Source: Pachyseris speciosa (taxonomy: Eukaryota > Cnidaria > Anthozoa > Scleractinia > Pachyseridae). Taken from it: a DNA stretch of 64,000 nt. The translations under genes and the position numbers were made by a program. Below, piece by piece: positions 52,901 through 60,851 of the stretch (the first letter of the stretch is position 1; the number at the start of each line of letters is the position of its first letter). The notes beneath the pieces are model-generated. The model was not told where the DNA came from and ran no database searches. It saw only the letters and a program-made list of their open reading frames with translations. The stretch spans positions 502,001-566,000 of the forward strand of contig JAEMWC010000215.1 in the NCBI GenBank assembly GCA_016490735.1, in the 5' to 3' direction.

Positions 52901-53323
52901 GTTTCATCCAGTTCTAGGAAATCTGGAGGAAGATATTGGTGATCAACCATATTTACGAACATATATCTAAACCCAGGCCTTAAACTGCTTGAGAAAGATA
53001 GAGGACCAGCAAAATTTCCGTGGTAACCCCTAAATTGACTTCGCCATAAACCCTCAAGAATCACAAAAAAGGAGGTACAAAATGGCCGCTGGGAAAGAGT
53101 TAAGACTGCTGACAAGAAAACACTGAATCGGTGACACTTGATGTCACTAAATGTAGAGCATAAAGTGCTTACAGCCTCTTGTTGACGGTCGTTTTCAAGA
53201 TGTGCAATAGGGAAGGCACGTACCTGTATTTTGTGAGCGGAATTGCTTCGGAAAAATTCGAAGAATCGGGCTTTTTGTAAAGGTAAAGACAGCCCGTTCT
53301 CAGAATCATGTAATACCAGGGCC
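38568..53323 (-). CDS. SH3BP2-like adaptor: PH domain, proline-rich linker, C-terminal SH2
   Basis: Minus-strand exons 53323-53224, 51162-51054, 50361-50309, 50001-49572, 49246-49177, 47273-47221, 46962-46938, 46297-46231, 45788-45717 and 38699-38568. Phases agree at every join except for one internal frameshift in 50001-49572. The PH domain is the first three exons, the linker is rich in PxxP (KPLPPLP, RPPAPLPEPPVPPP, RPRPRPPEKAP) and contains NYCDIEDP, and the SH2 has GTYLIRPSE and RHYRIF. The order PH, proline-rich, SH2 is that of SH3BP2 (3BP2), a cytoplasmic adaptor linking tyrosine kinases to SH3 proteins. The first PH strand and the start codon lie in an exon I could not place, between 53.3 and 59 kb. 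About 370 codons visible, against about 560 in vertebrates. Confidence 0.8.
38885..45115 (+). repeat. Minisatellite of about 53-bp units (about 6.2 kb) with inverted leading unit
   Basis: Consensus unit: CTTATGTCACAAGTGTGAAC, ATCATTATGCTTATG, CTTACGCTTACGCTTGTG. Length variants of 41, 47 and 53 bp differ by whole CTTATG/CTTACG hexamers. More than 100 units run from about 39128 to 45113. The left end (38885-38935) is an inverted unit (GTTCACGCTTGTGACATAAG), separated by 190 bp from the array. Blocks of several units recur in the same order (for example 39180-39540 and 39650-39960), giving higher-order repeats. The whole lies in the last intron of the adaptor gene. Confidence 0.9.
41720..42389. 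mobile_element. MITE inserted in the minisatellite (GGGCCATTTATACGGGAG TIRs)
   Basis: 670 bp; GGGCCATTTATACGGGAG at 41720 and the exact inverse ending at 42389, flanked by TA on both sides (TTA/TAA). Subterminal repeats of (G)ACGCG(T/A)CTTATTTAAG. It splits an array unit. A 64-codon frame at 41820-42014 has a basic start but no recognised domain. Confidence 0.8.
45151..45278 (+). CDS. Possible alternative last exon of the receptor
   Basis: Acceptor TTTCATTATACCAG before 45151; two leading bases then 41 codons to TGA at 45276-45278, so it can join the phase-1 donor at 35950. Encodes QLGQHGNKPEEALFTDDLSE then IGELVHETFDIQIPKFKKVF and S. No canonical AATAAA within 60 bp downstream. A 42-codon frame can be open by chance, and it lies antisense in an intron of the adaptor gene. 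Confidence 0.3.
45462..45525. repeat. Short MITE hairpin (GTCTCC...GACGACAC family)
   Basis: CAGTCTCCAGTCCTACGCAG...GCGCGACGACACAAAGAACG...GAAGGAGACTAG forms an imperfect palindrome; a sister is at 60495-60602. Confidence 0.6.
45717..45788 (-). CDS. SH3BP2-like exon: SH2 central strands
   Basis: 72 bp, phase 0 to 0; acceptor TTCACTTCTAG, donor AAACAG|GTTTGT. Encodes SLSVRDQHDNGLPLVRHYRI then FYKQ. SLSV is strand C and VRHYRI strand D, with the His of the phosphotyrosine pocket. The next intron is 7.0 kb and contains the minisatellite. Confidence 0.9.
45840..45910 (+). repeat. (GTGTT/GTGTC)n microsatellite
   Basis: Pentameric TCGTG/TTGTG repeats, about 70 bp, in an intron. Confidence 0.7.
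46231..46297 (-). CDS. SH3BP2-like exon: SH2 phosphotyrosine-binding strand
   Basis: 67 bp, phase 2 to 0; acceptor TTCTCTTTTCAG, donor AAAAAG|GTAGGG. Encodes SLKPERMGTYLIRPSEEAEA then KK. The Arg of LIRPS is the invariant phosphotyrosine-binding residue. Confidence 0.9.
46868..46912 (+). repeat. (GAT)n microsatellite
   Basis: About thirteen GAT/GATG units. Confidence 0.8.
46938..46962 (-). CDS. SH3BP2-like 25-bp micro-exon: SH2 helix A
   Basis: Acceptor TTTTATGAAG before 46962, donor AGCAG|GTACTG, phase 1 to 2. Encodes MTKETAS with split codons on both sides. MTKETA fits the (I/M)(T/S)(R/K)xxA of SH2 helix A, and its phases match both neighbours. Confidence 0.7.
47221..47273 (-). CDS. SH3BP2-like exon: SH2 entry (GRWFE)
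   Basis: Acceptor GTAAATACAG before 47273. Encodes APLSLDRKLRLLGRWFE. With the weak donor GAAA|GTCGTA at 47221/47220 it ends phase 1, matching the 46962 exon and giving RWFENMTKETAS, a normal SH2 start with its Trp. A much stronger donor, GAGGTG|GTAAGT at 47162/47161, extends the open frame but puts the next exon out of frame, with an immediate TGA. Confidence 0.55.
47398..47427 (+). repeat. tRNA-like A-box fragment
   Basis: CCTCTATAGCTCAGTGGCGG resembles a tRNA D arm, but no anticodon arm or B-box follows; probably a dead SINE head. Confidence 0.35.
47476..47493 (+). repeat. Poly-G run
   Basis: About 17 G residues with one A. A second G run of about 25 lies at 49460-49481. Confidence 0.7.
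48098..48733 (+). repeat. (TTG)n microsatellite, about 640 bp
   Basis: Interrupted TTG trinucleotides with CTG, TTA and TGG variants. On the minus strand, the direction of transcription of the host intron, it is (CAA)n. The long frames across it (polyleucine, polyvaline or polycysteine) are artefacts. Confidence 0.95.
48769..49130 (+). mobile_element. tRNA-derived SINE (family B)
   Basis: Head ACCGGTTAGCTCAGTGGTAG, A-box, then a B-box GGTTCAAACCCC and GGACCAACACTC; the body shares GAGGAGAAAGTGCTGCCT with the copy at 21890-22255 and continues CTTTCTAGTCTTCTCGG. The 3' end is approximate. The cloverleaf pairs imperfectly. Confidence 0.75.
49177..49246 (-). CDS. SH3BP2-like exon: proline-rich linker, distal
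   Basis: 70 bp, phase 1 to 2; acceptor TTACTTTTTCAG, donor GGAAG|GTATGA. Encodes NETAPMPPPRPSATLPRSRP then RG. Two class-like SH3 ligands (PPPRPS, LPRSRP). Confidence 0.8.
49572..50001 (-). CDS. SH3BP2-like large proline-rich exon with an apparent 1-base frameshift
   Basis: 430 bp, acceptor TATTTTTGCAG before 50001, donor AAGGAG|GTATTG. The upstream frame gives GHNYCDIEDPPTPTRTGKPL, RPPAPLPEPPVPPP and GRPYSLSLPNTPYNT, then hits TAG at 49713. The downstream frame gives SATLPRPSPGPLERPRPRPP, EKAPLNRSTSDS and IENVIQQLKVTNQLPFIHEG. The two frames are both good and overlap near 49720-49870. The exon is one base short of the length its two phases demand (428 instead of 429 between split codons). 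Confidence 0.75.
50309..50361 (-). CDS. SH3BP2-like exon: end of PH domain
   Basis: 53 bp, phase 0 to 2; acceptor CTTCTCCACAG, donor GAAGA|GTAAGT. Encodes KWKDAICNDKETFCSTE. KWKDAI is the C-terminal helix of PH domains with its invariant Trp. Confidence 0.85.
51054..51162 (-). CDS. SH3BP2-like exon: PH strands 4 to 7
   Basis: 109 bp, phase 2 to 0; acceptor TCGTGTCTTCAG, donor TTGAAG|GTAACT. Encodes VCDAQDISKYQWVFKLVHV then AEVKTLYFAVDTEYDLK. F.L.H......YF...TE.DL is the usual second half of a PH domain. Confidence 0.85.
51464..53099. mobile_element. TTAA-flanked DNA transposon copy 2, with a nested element
   Basis: TIR CTCTTTCCCAGCGG at 51464 and inverse CCGCTGGGAAAGAG ending at 53099, flanked by TTAA at 51460-51463 and 53100-53103. 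TTAA duplications are typical of piggyBac and Kolobok. A nested element of about 690 bp (52311-52998) has TIRs CTCAAGCAGTTTAAGGCCTG and is absent from the copy at 36560-37505. No transposase gene. Confidence 0.75.
53224..53323 (-). CDS. SH3BP2-like exon: PH strands 2 and 3
   Basis: 100 bp, phase 1 to 2; acceptor TTCCTTCCCAG, donor TACAG|GTACGT. Encodes PWYYMILRTGCLYLYKKPDS then SNFSEAIPLTKY. WYYMIL....LYLYK is the PH strand-2/3 hairpin. The exon before it, with strand 1, was not found. Confidence 0.8.
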
Positions 53324-53449
53324 CTGGGAAGGAAAATGAATCATGAGTACATCACCCTACCACAAGATTCCTTGCTTTTTCGAAAGAGAACAAGTTATGC
53401 GGGCACTGATAACCACATGTAACCGACTGGAGACAGTCAAATAGAGAGA

Positions 53450-53557
53450 GAGAAACTGTTTGAATCAAACGTCGGTGCCAGGTCTTTTATTATTGTATTC
53501 TGTGGAAAATATAATAAAGTTTATCTTGTCTTGTCTTGTCTTGTGTTGTCTTGTCTT
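53450..53557 (+). mobile_element. LINE/SINE 3' end with (CTTGT)n tail
   Basis: TTTTATTATTGTATTCTGTG, GAAAATATAATAAAGTTTATC then seven CTTGT-like units. AATAAAG followed by a short tandem tail is the usual 3' end of L2/CR1-type non-LTR elements. Confidence 0.55.
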
Positions 53558-53562
53558 AATAG

Positions 53563-53708
53563 TCATTGACAGACACACGGAAGTGTTTGCAAAGAAAAGA
53601 CGTATGGAACTTGCTGTAAAGTTTGAGAGTACGGAGACGATGTTCGCTGTTTCCGGCCCAAGGGCCGTGTTTGAACTTAACATCGACAGCTTTGTCTCGA
53701 AATGTGAG
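53563..53708 (+). CDS. Unrecognised candidate exon, plus strand
   Basis: Acceptor CTTGTCTTAATAG before 53563, donor TGTGAG|GTAAAA; 48 open codons, phase 1 to 0. Encodes IDRHTEVFAKKRRMELAVKF then ESTETMFAVSGPRAVFELN and IDSFVSKCE. The composition is protein-like but I recognise no family. It is antisense to, and just upstream of, the first visible PH exon. It could be a captured or decayed gene piece. A second such piece may be 55622-55693. Confidence 0.3.
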
Positions 53709-54513
53709 GTAAAAAACATCTGATGCACATATAATAATATTCAGTTTCGTTTTTGTTTTTTTGGTTAGTCGAAACACACGGCTTTCCACCACCCGACCAA
53801 GCGTTATTATCAAGACTCTATCAAATTCTCAATTCATATATGATTTTTGCTGAACAGATTGCAGGGTCGTAATCAGGGATCCCAGGCCCAGGATCAGGGA
53901 TCACAACCCCGGGATCTGGGATCACAAGTCATGGGATCAGGATCAGTAATGTTTTTAAGGGATCAGGGATCAGAGTCTGATAGTAGACTTATAGAAAAAT
54001 TTAAAAAATTGCATACTTTGTAATGAAATACAGACCTCTTTTTATGAATATTAATTTTCTCGGCTTCTTTTTACCAGTCACGCAATCAATTCATTTTGCA
54101 GCTTCTCAACTCTCGAATTACATATTATCCTGATATTTTATAATACAATGCACTACGTTTGCGGTTTCTGGTGTGGTGAACTTCGACATGCTGAAAAATC
54201 GGATACCTCCGCGCTGTTCTTGACCGACCAGTGTACTCAAGCGTACTTGCTTACACGTGGTCTGCGGTCTCAGCATTTTAACTGTTTTGAGGCGTGGGGA
54301 AACGGAAGAAAAAAAGTCGCGATCAATGGTATGGAAAAAGCGGACTCACTTCGCCCTCTCCTCCCTCACTTCGCGCGCGCCCGCTTTGTCCTTCCCATCC
54401 TTTTTCTAGCGCCTACCACACAGGCTATTCCCGATGGAGTAACAGCACATTTGCGATCGCTATTACGCAAGCTGAAAGGAATTTCCGCGTGATTGTTCAA
54501 ACAGTGGGAAAAC

Positions 54514-54730
54514 TAGCCTGCATTGCAGGCGTATTTTGTGAGGCGAGCGCATTCGTGTTTTTTTTTTTTTTTTTTTTTTTTAATTTGTGAAACCGAGGAG
54601 TATTGGGGAGAGTAAAACTTAAGCATTATCAGGATGGGTGTCGGGATGCGATTAAGTAAAATTCAACATAGCCCCGCTTACTCGAGAAATAACTCACGCG
54701 CCCACCGAAAACGCCTGCACTACAGGCTAT
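54514..54730. mobile_element. Nested MITE (TAGCCTGCNTTGCAGGCGT family)
   Basis: TAGCCTGCATTGCAGGCGT at 54514 and inverse ACGCCTGCACTACAGGCTA ending at 54730, with GAGGCGAGCGCA / TCACGCGCCCACC inner ends and a 22-nt T run at 54558. Confidence 0.75.
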
Positions 54731-54849
54731 GGGAAGACTTGTGTTTTAACTTAGACGCTTCCGATTTTGAGTTAGCGGTAAGCATAAAGTGTCGTTAAAA
54801 TAATTAGCAATGTGAATGGAGAAGCGCCGAAAACTCGATTAAGCAAGTC

Positions 54850-55011
54850 ATGATTGGCGATTCAGAGGACAGTGACAGTGAAGAGCAGAAAGATGAGAAT
54901 GCGAACAACAACGGCTTCTCACACGTCGATGAACAGCCTACCAGGAGAACACGGTTTGAAGCTGGACGCAGTAGATCCGGGAGAAGAGTGACCAGATATC
55001 TCAGTTTATAA
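54850..55011 (+). CDS. Short unrecognised frame inside the 2-kb transposon
   Basis: 53 codons from ATG at 54850 to TAA at 55009-55011. Acidic start (MIGDSEDSDSEEQKDE), arginine-rich end (RRTRFEAGRSRSGRRVTRY). The split acid/basic make-up looks like a protein tail rather than noise, perhaps the C-terminus of a lost transposon protein. No family assigned. Confidence 0.25.
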   Translation: MIGDSEDSDSEEQKDENANNNGFSHVDEQPTRRTRFEAGRSRSGRRVTRYLSL

Positions 55012-55621
55012 TCCATATAGACTCTTAACCTCTTGAATTTAAACTCCAAGCAATATATTTGAATCTACGTCTTTCCACTCGTGTATATTCGTTTCAATTT
55101 ACATATTGAAAGTTAACCAGTGTGCAATTCCGATATAGTTTTCTGAAGAACATACGTACATAACGCTTTCAATAAGCCAAATTCCCGGGCTCTACATCGG
55201 ATTGGTGAGAAAATTACAGCAGTTTTTAAATTTGGATTGAAAAACTTAAATTTTGCGCGAAACCAACCAAGTCAATACCATCATCTTAACTATGTTCTTA
55301 CTGTCCAAGTTGAAAAAAGTAAAAACAAAAGCCAAAGAGAGCAGGAATTAGTAAAAATTTAGGATTTCTCGCATGTTACCATTTAATTTCGGAGCTTTTA
55401 CTGAGTATTATGGTTACCCTATTTCTATGAATTCTTATAAAGATCAGTTACAGTTTAAGAATATAAGGATTGCTATAGTTTTGAAGTTCTGAAAAATTCA
55501 ACTCTTGAAAAATCCTGTTTTCTGTTTCACGTTTTATACAAAGCAGTCTATAATGCTACTTAAAAATACGCGATGATTTTCGCTTTGCACAACATATTTA
55601 TAAGTATATAACTTAACGAAG

Positions 55622-55693
55622 ACAACTCTGCCTTGTCCTTGGAGTATTCAGGAACAATTAAGATTAAGTGTGGACATGACGAGTCGCTTCAGG
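55622..55693 (+). CDS. Unrecognised candidate exon inside the transposon
   Basis: After ACTTAACGAAG, two bases then NSALSLEYSGTIKIKCGHDE SLQ in codons, followed by donor CTTCAG|GTAAGC. The donor is strong. Not phase-compatible with 53563-53708 without a further exon. Confidence 0.2.
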
Positions 55694-55879
55694 TAAGCAC
55701 CCTTAACTTTAACTTGCAAATAGTCCGGACGCTAAACAACTGCGTCATGGGATCAGAAAATTTTAGTGGGATCAGGGATCAGACTTTGCCACGTTTTTGG
55801 GATCAGGGATCAAAATTTTGCCCCCCAAGATGGGATCAGGGATGGGAAAATATACCTCATTACGACCCTGAGATTGTTT

Positions 55880-57080
55880 AAACTGTCACCATGCAAGGGG
55901 CCACTTGATTGTTCCCATATTCAATTTATTGGTTTCTATTATTTTAAATGTTGGTTGAGCTGTGCCTTCAAGTGCCTTGTTTACATACTGGGACCCTCGT
56001 GTCAGTACTTACTGATCGCTCATGCGCGATGCTTATTAACCATTGAATAAAAATGACATTTCCCTTGAAATGCCACACGGTATGCCGGTGCTAGAATATG
56101 ATCAAAGAGGGAAAGACGACAGTATTTAACGGTCTTTTTGGTAAGAAACAAAAGTAAAAAAAAGTCTATGTAAAAGCTTTTTAAAAAAATCCGATTATAG
56201 TTGGGGAAGTCGTAATCTTCAACTCTGCCGCTGAATCAAATATGAAACGGAAACCAGTGTCACGTACGTAACAATCAATGCAAATAAGTATCATGCTGTG
56301 TTGTTGCTGCTTATGTTGTGTGTAGGGAGTCGTTACAGTAGGCTAAAGGACGTTATGCCAATCATAGTTACCGGAGTATTACTCTTTGTATCCCCTTTGA
56401 ACATGTTGAAGCCGTTTGTTTCATTAGGTTCTTTTTTGCCAAGTATGTTAGTATTTTCTCTTCGCCAAACTCTCCCCAGCTACAACAAAATACGATTATT
56501 TCCTAGCAGCCATGAGGCCATCCGTAATGAGGCAGATCAAAGTGGACTCTGTCCCCAAGCTAACTTATCCAGTGACTATGACAAGAGTGAGATCTCTTTC
56601 GTAACGATACGAAAAGCTTTCACAAACCTACTGAGAACACTGCATCCCTTTCTAAACCCTTGGAAAATGATACAGCCATGAGTTGCGTATCTTCGAAATA
56701 TCTTAATTAAAGGCCGTTTCGAACTATTGAACTCCCTACCCTTCTATATATCTGAAGCTTGGAAAAGGTACCCCTTTCGGGCCGGAGCCTCCCTGTATGG
56801 GCCAAGTACCTCGCCCTCCCCGGTGATATATCTTGGCCTTCAGCATATTTGTACTTACAGCCAATTTTCACCAGTGGTTTCACCATAGCTGTCAAGCTTG
56901 TGTTTGAGTTATTGTCGCTCCTGACCCAACCAAAAAGCGCTGGAACTAGGTTCAACAATTCAGATGCAGAAATGCTTTCAAATGGTTCAACAGTTTTCGC
57001 CATTTTAGATCTCAAACTTGGTTTATAACCTAGGAGGGAAAACAATCATGTCAATTCAATCCGTCCATATTATGCATGCC
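55880..57080. other. No confident gene
   Basis: Plus-strand frame 56298-56681 (127 codons, hydrophobic start) and minus-strand frame 56707-57045 (112 codons) have no recognised motif. The latter overlaps a GGTACC-type repeat fragment at 56760-56830, so at least part is repeat-derived. Confidence 0.35.
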
Positions 57081-57206
57081 AAATGATTGTTATTTACAAG
57101 TGTAAGTTGATTGCATGTTTACCTCTACCACAAATGTACATGACTAGAACTTCGTTTACGTTTTCACCAGTAGAGTTCGAAATTGTTACCTTTATCTCGG
57201 ACAAAT

Positions 57207-57545
57207 ATAATGCACATGTCATCGGCTTCCCCGTGGGGTCGAACCCCGGGCCCACCAGGGAGATATGTGGGGGAATACAAGGAGATGGATGGGATTCTTT
57301 GCCCGAGGGTAGGGGAAAATCTTGACATTGTTTTACTATCAAAGGTTAGGCGGTGGGGGGATTCACAAGTTTGAAAAGGATGTCACGGGGATTTTCAGGT
57401 GAGAGACACCTCACCCAGGGGACTTTGTCTTGAGAGATTGCCCGACCCCCCGGGAAATTCCTCAAGTTTGCTAGACTGATTTTACAATCCCCCTGGCTGG
57501 CTCGGGGGTCGACCCCTCGGGGAAGCCGATGACGTGCATAAAGCT
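57207..57545. mobile_element. MITE with CATCGGCTTCCCCG termini
   Basis: ATGTCATCGGCTTCCCCGTG GGGTCGA near 57215 is inverted as TCGACCCCTCGGGGAAGCCG ATGACGTGCAT near 57510-57540. About 330 bp, GC-rich, no supported ORF. Confidence 0.75.
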
Positions 57546-57940
57546 GTGACGGTTTTATGAGCTCGTTGTCGCAGGACAAGTCGATTATTGCAACAAAAAC
57601 GCAACGACACAACGATGAACTCTGGTTTTGATCTTCCACAATTATTAAAATGTCTTACAATCTAATCCAATTTTTGAACCGGTATTTCTTGTGACTTCAC
57701 TCAACAGACCGCGTATTTATTTCTAATAAACTGAGATGCGAAAGTAAACGGAAATAGCTTGAAAGTTTGATCCGTAGAGGAACGAATAGTGTGAAACTAC
57801 GGTGTCCTATATAAGATGATGGTGGAATAGCTGGTGATTCAGTGGTCCATAAACTGAATTATCTCAGGTCTAATTAAGGCTATATAAATGGTTCGTAAAA
57901 GGACTGAACATATCAAGGAGCTAATTAAGCATAGACAGTA

Positions 57941-58388
57941 TTATCTCCAAATAAAAACTCTACAATGAAATCTCTGACTATACCATAATGTCTACTAACA
58001 AGGTGTTGTTCGTCCGGTTGATCACATAGATTAACTCAAAATTGAGTGTACTTATCACGAAGCTAAACATTGACGAAATAATCAGCTATATTCGCTTGTT
58101 TTATTTCGTTGATAGTCTGATAATCAATGCAAACAAATCACGCAGGCAATTCTAAAATTATCTCCAAATAAAAACACTACAATGAAATCTCTGGCTATAC
58201 CATAATGTCTACTAACAAGGTGTTGTTCGTCCGGTTGATCACATAGATTAACTCAAGCGAGAAAGGCAAATTGAGTTGTACTTCTCACGAAGCTAAACAT
58301 TGAAGAAGTAAGCGGCTATATTCGCTTGTTTTATTTCGTTGATAGTCTGATAATCAAAGCAAACAAATCACGCAGGCAGTTCTAAAAA
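57941..58388 (+). repeat. Two-copy tandem duplication (about 0.22 kb units)
   Basis: Copy 1 is about 57941-58158, copy 2 about 58160-58388: TTATCTCCAAATAAAAAC, TACAATGAAATCTCTG, CATAATGTCTACTAACAAGG, GTTCGTCCGGTTGATCAC, TTTCGTTGATAGTCTGATAA. Few differences; copy 2 has a small insertion (CAAGCGAGAAAGG). Directly upstream of a promoter-like segment. Confidence 0.85.
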
Positions 58389-58399
58389 TAGTGCGTGAC

Positions 58400-58460
58400 T
58401 TTCCCACATTAGCAAAATGGCGTCCATTTCGCGAACCCGGAAGTTAGCTCGAATAAAGTG
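58400..58460. promoter_or_regulatory. Promoter-like segment
   Basis: AGCAAAATGGCGTCCATTTC and ACCCGGAAGTTAGC resemble YY1-like and ETS-like sites that cluster at TATA-less promoters. Direction uncertain. Assigned by site resemblance only. Confidence 0.25.
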
Positions 58461-58837
58461 TTTTATATGCGTAGCAGACAACGTTTGGTATCGACCAGCA
58501 ACATATCTTTCTGCCGTGCGTATAATTCTATAATCTATCTATGTAACCCAGCTGATATTCAAATGATTATTAGCCCGATGTTTTGCCTGCGGTCTCTGGT
58601 TATTAATTACGCAAACGGCAAGCAAGATAGGAAAGGATACTATCACTGATTCCTGAAAAGCCATCTTATTGACGATATTAGTCCACATTCGACTGTCGGC
58701 TGCTCGCGGTAACCGTACCGTCGAATTAGGCTGTAATATTGTGTCGTTCGTCTCAGCTCAGCTCAGCTCAGACCGAGTGAAAATTTCGGCGCCTAGCGAG
58801 AATCGAAAAGATTCCTCTCAGGTTTCAGTTTGCTTAC

Positions 58838-59010
58838 CATAGTCGGTGAAGTTCGACGCAGTTCGATTCACTTCCGTTAACTTTTCAAGCTTCGGGTATC
58901 TCTTGCGAAGAAACAGCGGAGAAATTACCAAAATTCTCAGCGTAGCAAACTGATCTCCTCAGGAATTTACATTCGCAGTAACTTTTTTGCTGCTGTATAG
59001 AATTCATTTC
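58838..59010 (-). other. Candidate 5' leader exon for the SH3BP2-like gene
   Basis: On the minus strand a strong donor GACTATG|GTAAGC at 58838/58837 follows a stretch with no other obvious exon features. An ATG forms the last three bases. It could be the first exon of the adaptor gene; the missing PH strand-1 exon would lie between here and 53330. Its upstream limit is unknown. Confidence 0.25.
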
Positions 59011-60490
59011 CGAGGGTCACTGAACTGAAGGCAGGTCATTAATTGATTGACAGATTCTAAGCTGCTACTGGGATGCCAGACCCCGGGAATGGAAACACGA
59101 AACATTTTGTACTTTGAATCGTGTTCCGGCTAGCTTCAATGGCTGTGAGAACATATGCTTACTATATTTAAAGGCGATAGAGGCGCTTTCAACCTTTAAA
59201 GATTGAAGTTTTTCTCAGAATGATTGATTGTATAAAATGCCTAAAAAAAATTGCTCTTCCTAGGAGACGTTTGAACCAGATTCCCACGCACACAAAGCCA
59301 AAACCAGTCAAGTCACAAATTCTGAAGGCGAGATATTTTATTTCATCAAGTGATATAACACAAATTGAATAAAAATTTCTTGCTGGAATTAAAAAGACAA
59401 GCACGCTGAAACAAAAATAAGCTGTGCTCAGAAAGCAGAACGGTTCCTCGGCCGCAATAAACTTAATTTCAATGTTTACCTTCCCGATTTTCTCGCTGAG
59501 TTGCTTGAATTCGAATCGTAGAAAAATAGCGTCGATATTCGAAGGGTTTTTCAGACCATTTCCTGTTGTTATGCGGAATTTCCTCGGGCAACATTAAATA
59601 TTGTCGCCTTGTCATCATTTCGCAACTTCGAAGTCGTTTCAACTTCTTCGTTGCAGGGTACTAAATTCCTCTCGGGGAAGTGGGGGGGAAGGGGATTCGT
59701 GGGCGATCGATCTTGGAACAAAAGTGACGCACCTCTGAGAAAAAAAGGCATATAAGGGAATAGGGGCGAAAAGCAGGAGCGAGGAAATATGGAAGATAAC
59801 AACGACCAAGCAATAATAAAATTAAAAGGTAGTTTATTTCCAAAATAAACAAAATGATAAACAGCTTTGTCGCTTATTCCTCTGAAAATTATTCGTCATT
59901 TGTTTCTATCCGCAAAACCTTTTATTTTCTGTCATCTTTTTGATGAACTGGTCACTGACTCGTATATCAGAAACGTGATTTACGGGGCAGTTATTACTCT
60001 GTTGAACAGAGTTCGTTCATGCGAAATCTATAAAAGCACTTCATGACTATATTACACAAAATCACTTTGATATAAAAAGTGAGGCAAAAAAATAAATTCT
60101 TTAGAAGCGAGTTTTACTTCTTCAGACGGAAACAACTGCAACAACTTAACTCCTATGTCGTTTTCTACCATGTTTAACAAAAAGAAATTCGCTTGAATTA
60201 ATTTACCCTCAAATTAAAAGATTTTCAGTTGAACTTTGCAATCTTCTAGTAATCACCAATCAATATTGAAAGAAATTCAAGTTAACGCTAATTATCTATT
60301 TTTTTTTTCTCTTACTTCCACGTTACTTGGAAGGACAAAAGTGGAACCAGCCAACTCCAAAACAATTCATCATCTTACTAGTACATTGAAAATGTCACTA
60401 GCTATACTTACATATCATACTTCTAATTTTTTTGCTATCTTTTAATTTAGCTTGTTACTACTGCTATTTTTCTCAAGAAGTGAACGCAAC
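59010..60490. other. No gene seen
   Basis: AT-rich sequence between the two adaptor genes. Frames up to about 77 codons on the minus strand (59569-59802) carry no motif. Likely intergenic. Confidence 0.4.
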
Positions 60491-60494
60491 GGAA

Positions 60495-60602
60495 ATCATA
60501 GTCTCCCTCACAGTCGTTTTTAGTGTCGTCACGCAATGCTCCACCCCACAAACAGAGGAGCGTTGCGTGACGACACAAAAAAAAAAGGCTGCGAGGGAGA
60601 CA
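60495..60602. repeat. MITE hairpin (GTCTCCCTC family)
   Basis: AGTCTCCCTCACAGTCGTTT...TGTCGTCACGCAATGCTCC is inverted as GGAGCGTTGCGTGACGACAC...GCTGCGAGGGAGAC; sister at 45462-45525. Confidence 0.75.
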
Positions 60603-60703
60603 ACCTCGTTCCCAGGGTCTCTCCTCTTTCCGCCCCCTGGAGCGCGAGGGAAACTACAGAAATCACTACCGAGAAAAAGGTTTGGAAAATTGATCCTAAT
60701 AGG

Positions 60704-60851
60704 CTAGTTTCGAATTGTGGTAGAACAAAAGAACCAAGTCGAGGTTCAGGGGAATAATTTGCATTTTCTTTTGTAAAAAAACAAAGGAAAATGCAAATTA
60801 TTCCCCTGAACCTCGACTTGGTTCTTTTGTTCTCCCACAATTCGAAACTAG
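60704..60851. mobile_element. Near-perfect foldback element, about 70-bp arms
   Basis: CTAGTTTCGAATTGTGG...GAACAAAAGAACCAAGTCGA is inverted to end TTCGAAACTAG at 60851, with only about 5 bp between arms. The 60604-60700 segment before it carries CTCGTTCCCAGGGTCTCTCC, related to the MITE at 508. Confidence 0.8.

Larger units (their letters stand above)
53862..55870. mobile_element. 2009-bp DNA transposon with CAGGGTCGTAAT termini and 6-bp TSD
   Basis: TIR CAGGGTCGTAAT at 53862 and inverse ATTACGACCCTG ending at 55870, flanked directly by AGATTG on both sides (53856-53861, 55871-55876). Both ends hold arrays of GGGATCAGGGATC-like repeats (53876-53985; 55746-55850). The interior contains a MITE (54514-54730), a 53-codon frame at 54850-55011 and a possible exon at 55622-55693. 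No transposase recognised. Confidence 0.8.

Noticed and set aside
52861..53115. 84-codon minus-strand frame
   Set aside because: Spans the nested element border and the TTAA terminus of a transposon; no domain.
54148..54492. 114-codon plus-strand frame
   Set aside because: Inside the 2-kb transposon, no motif, no splice context.
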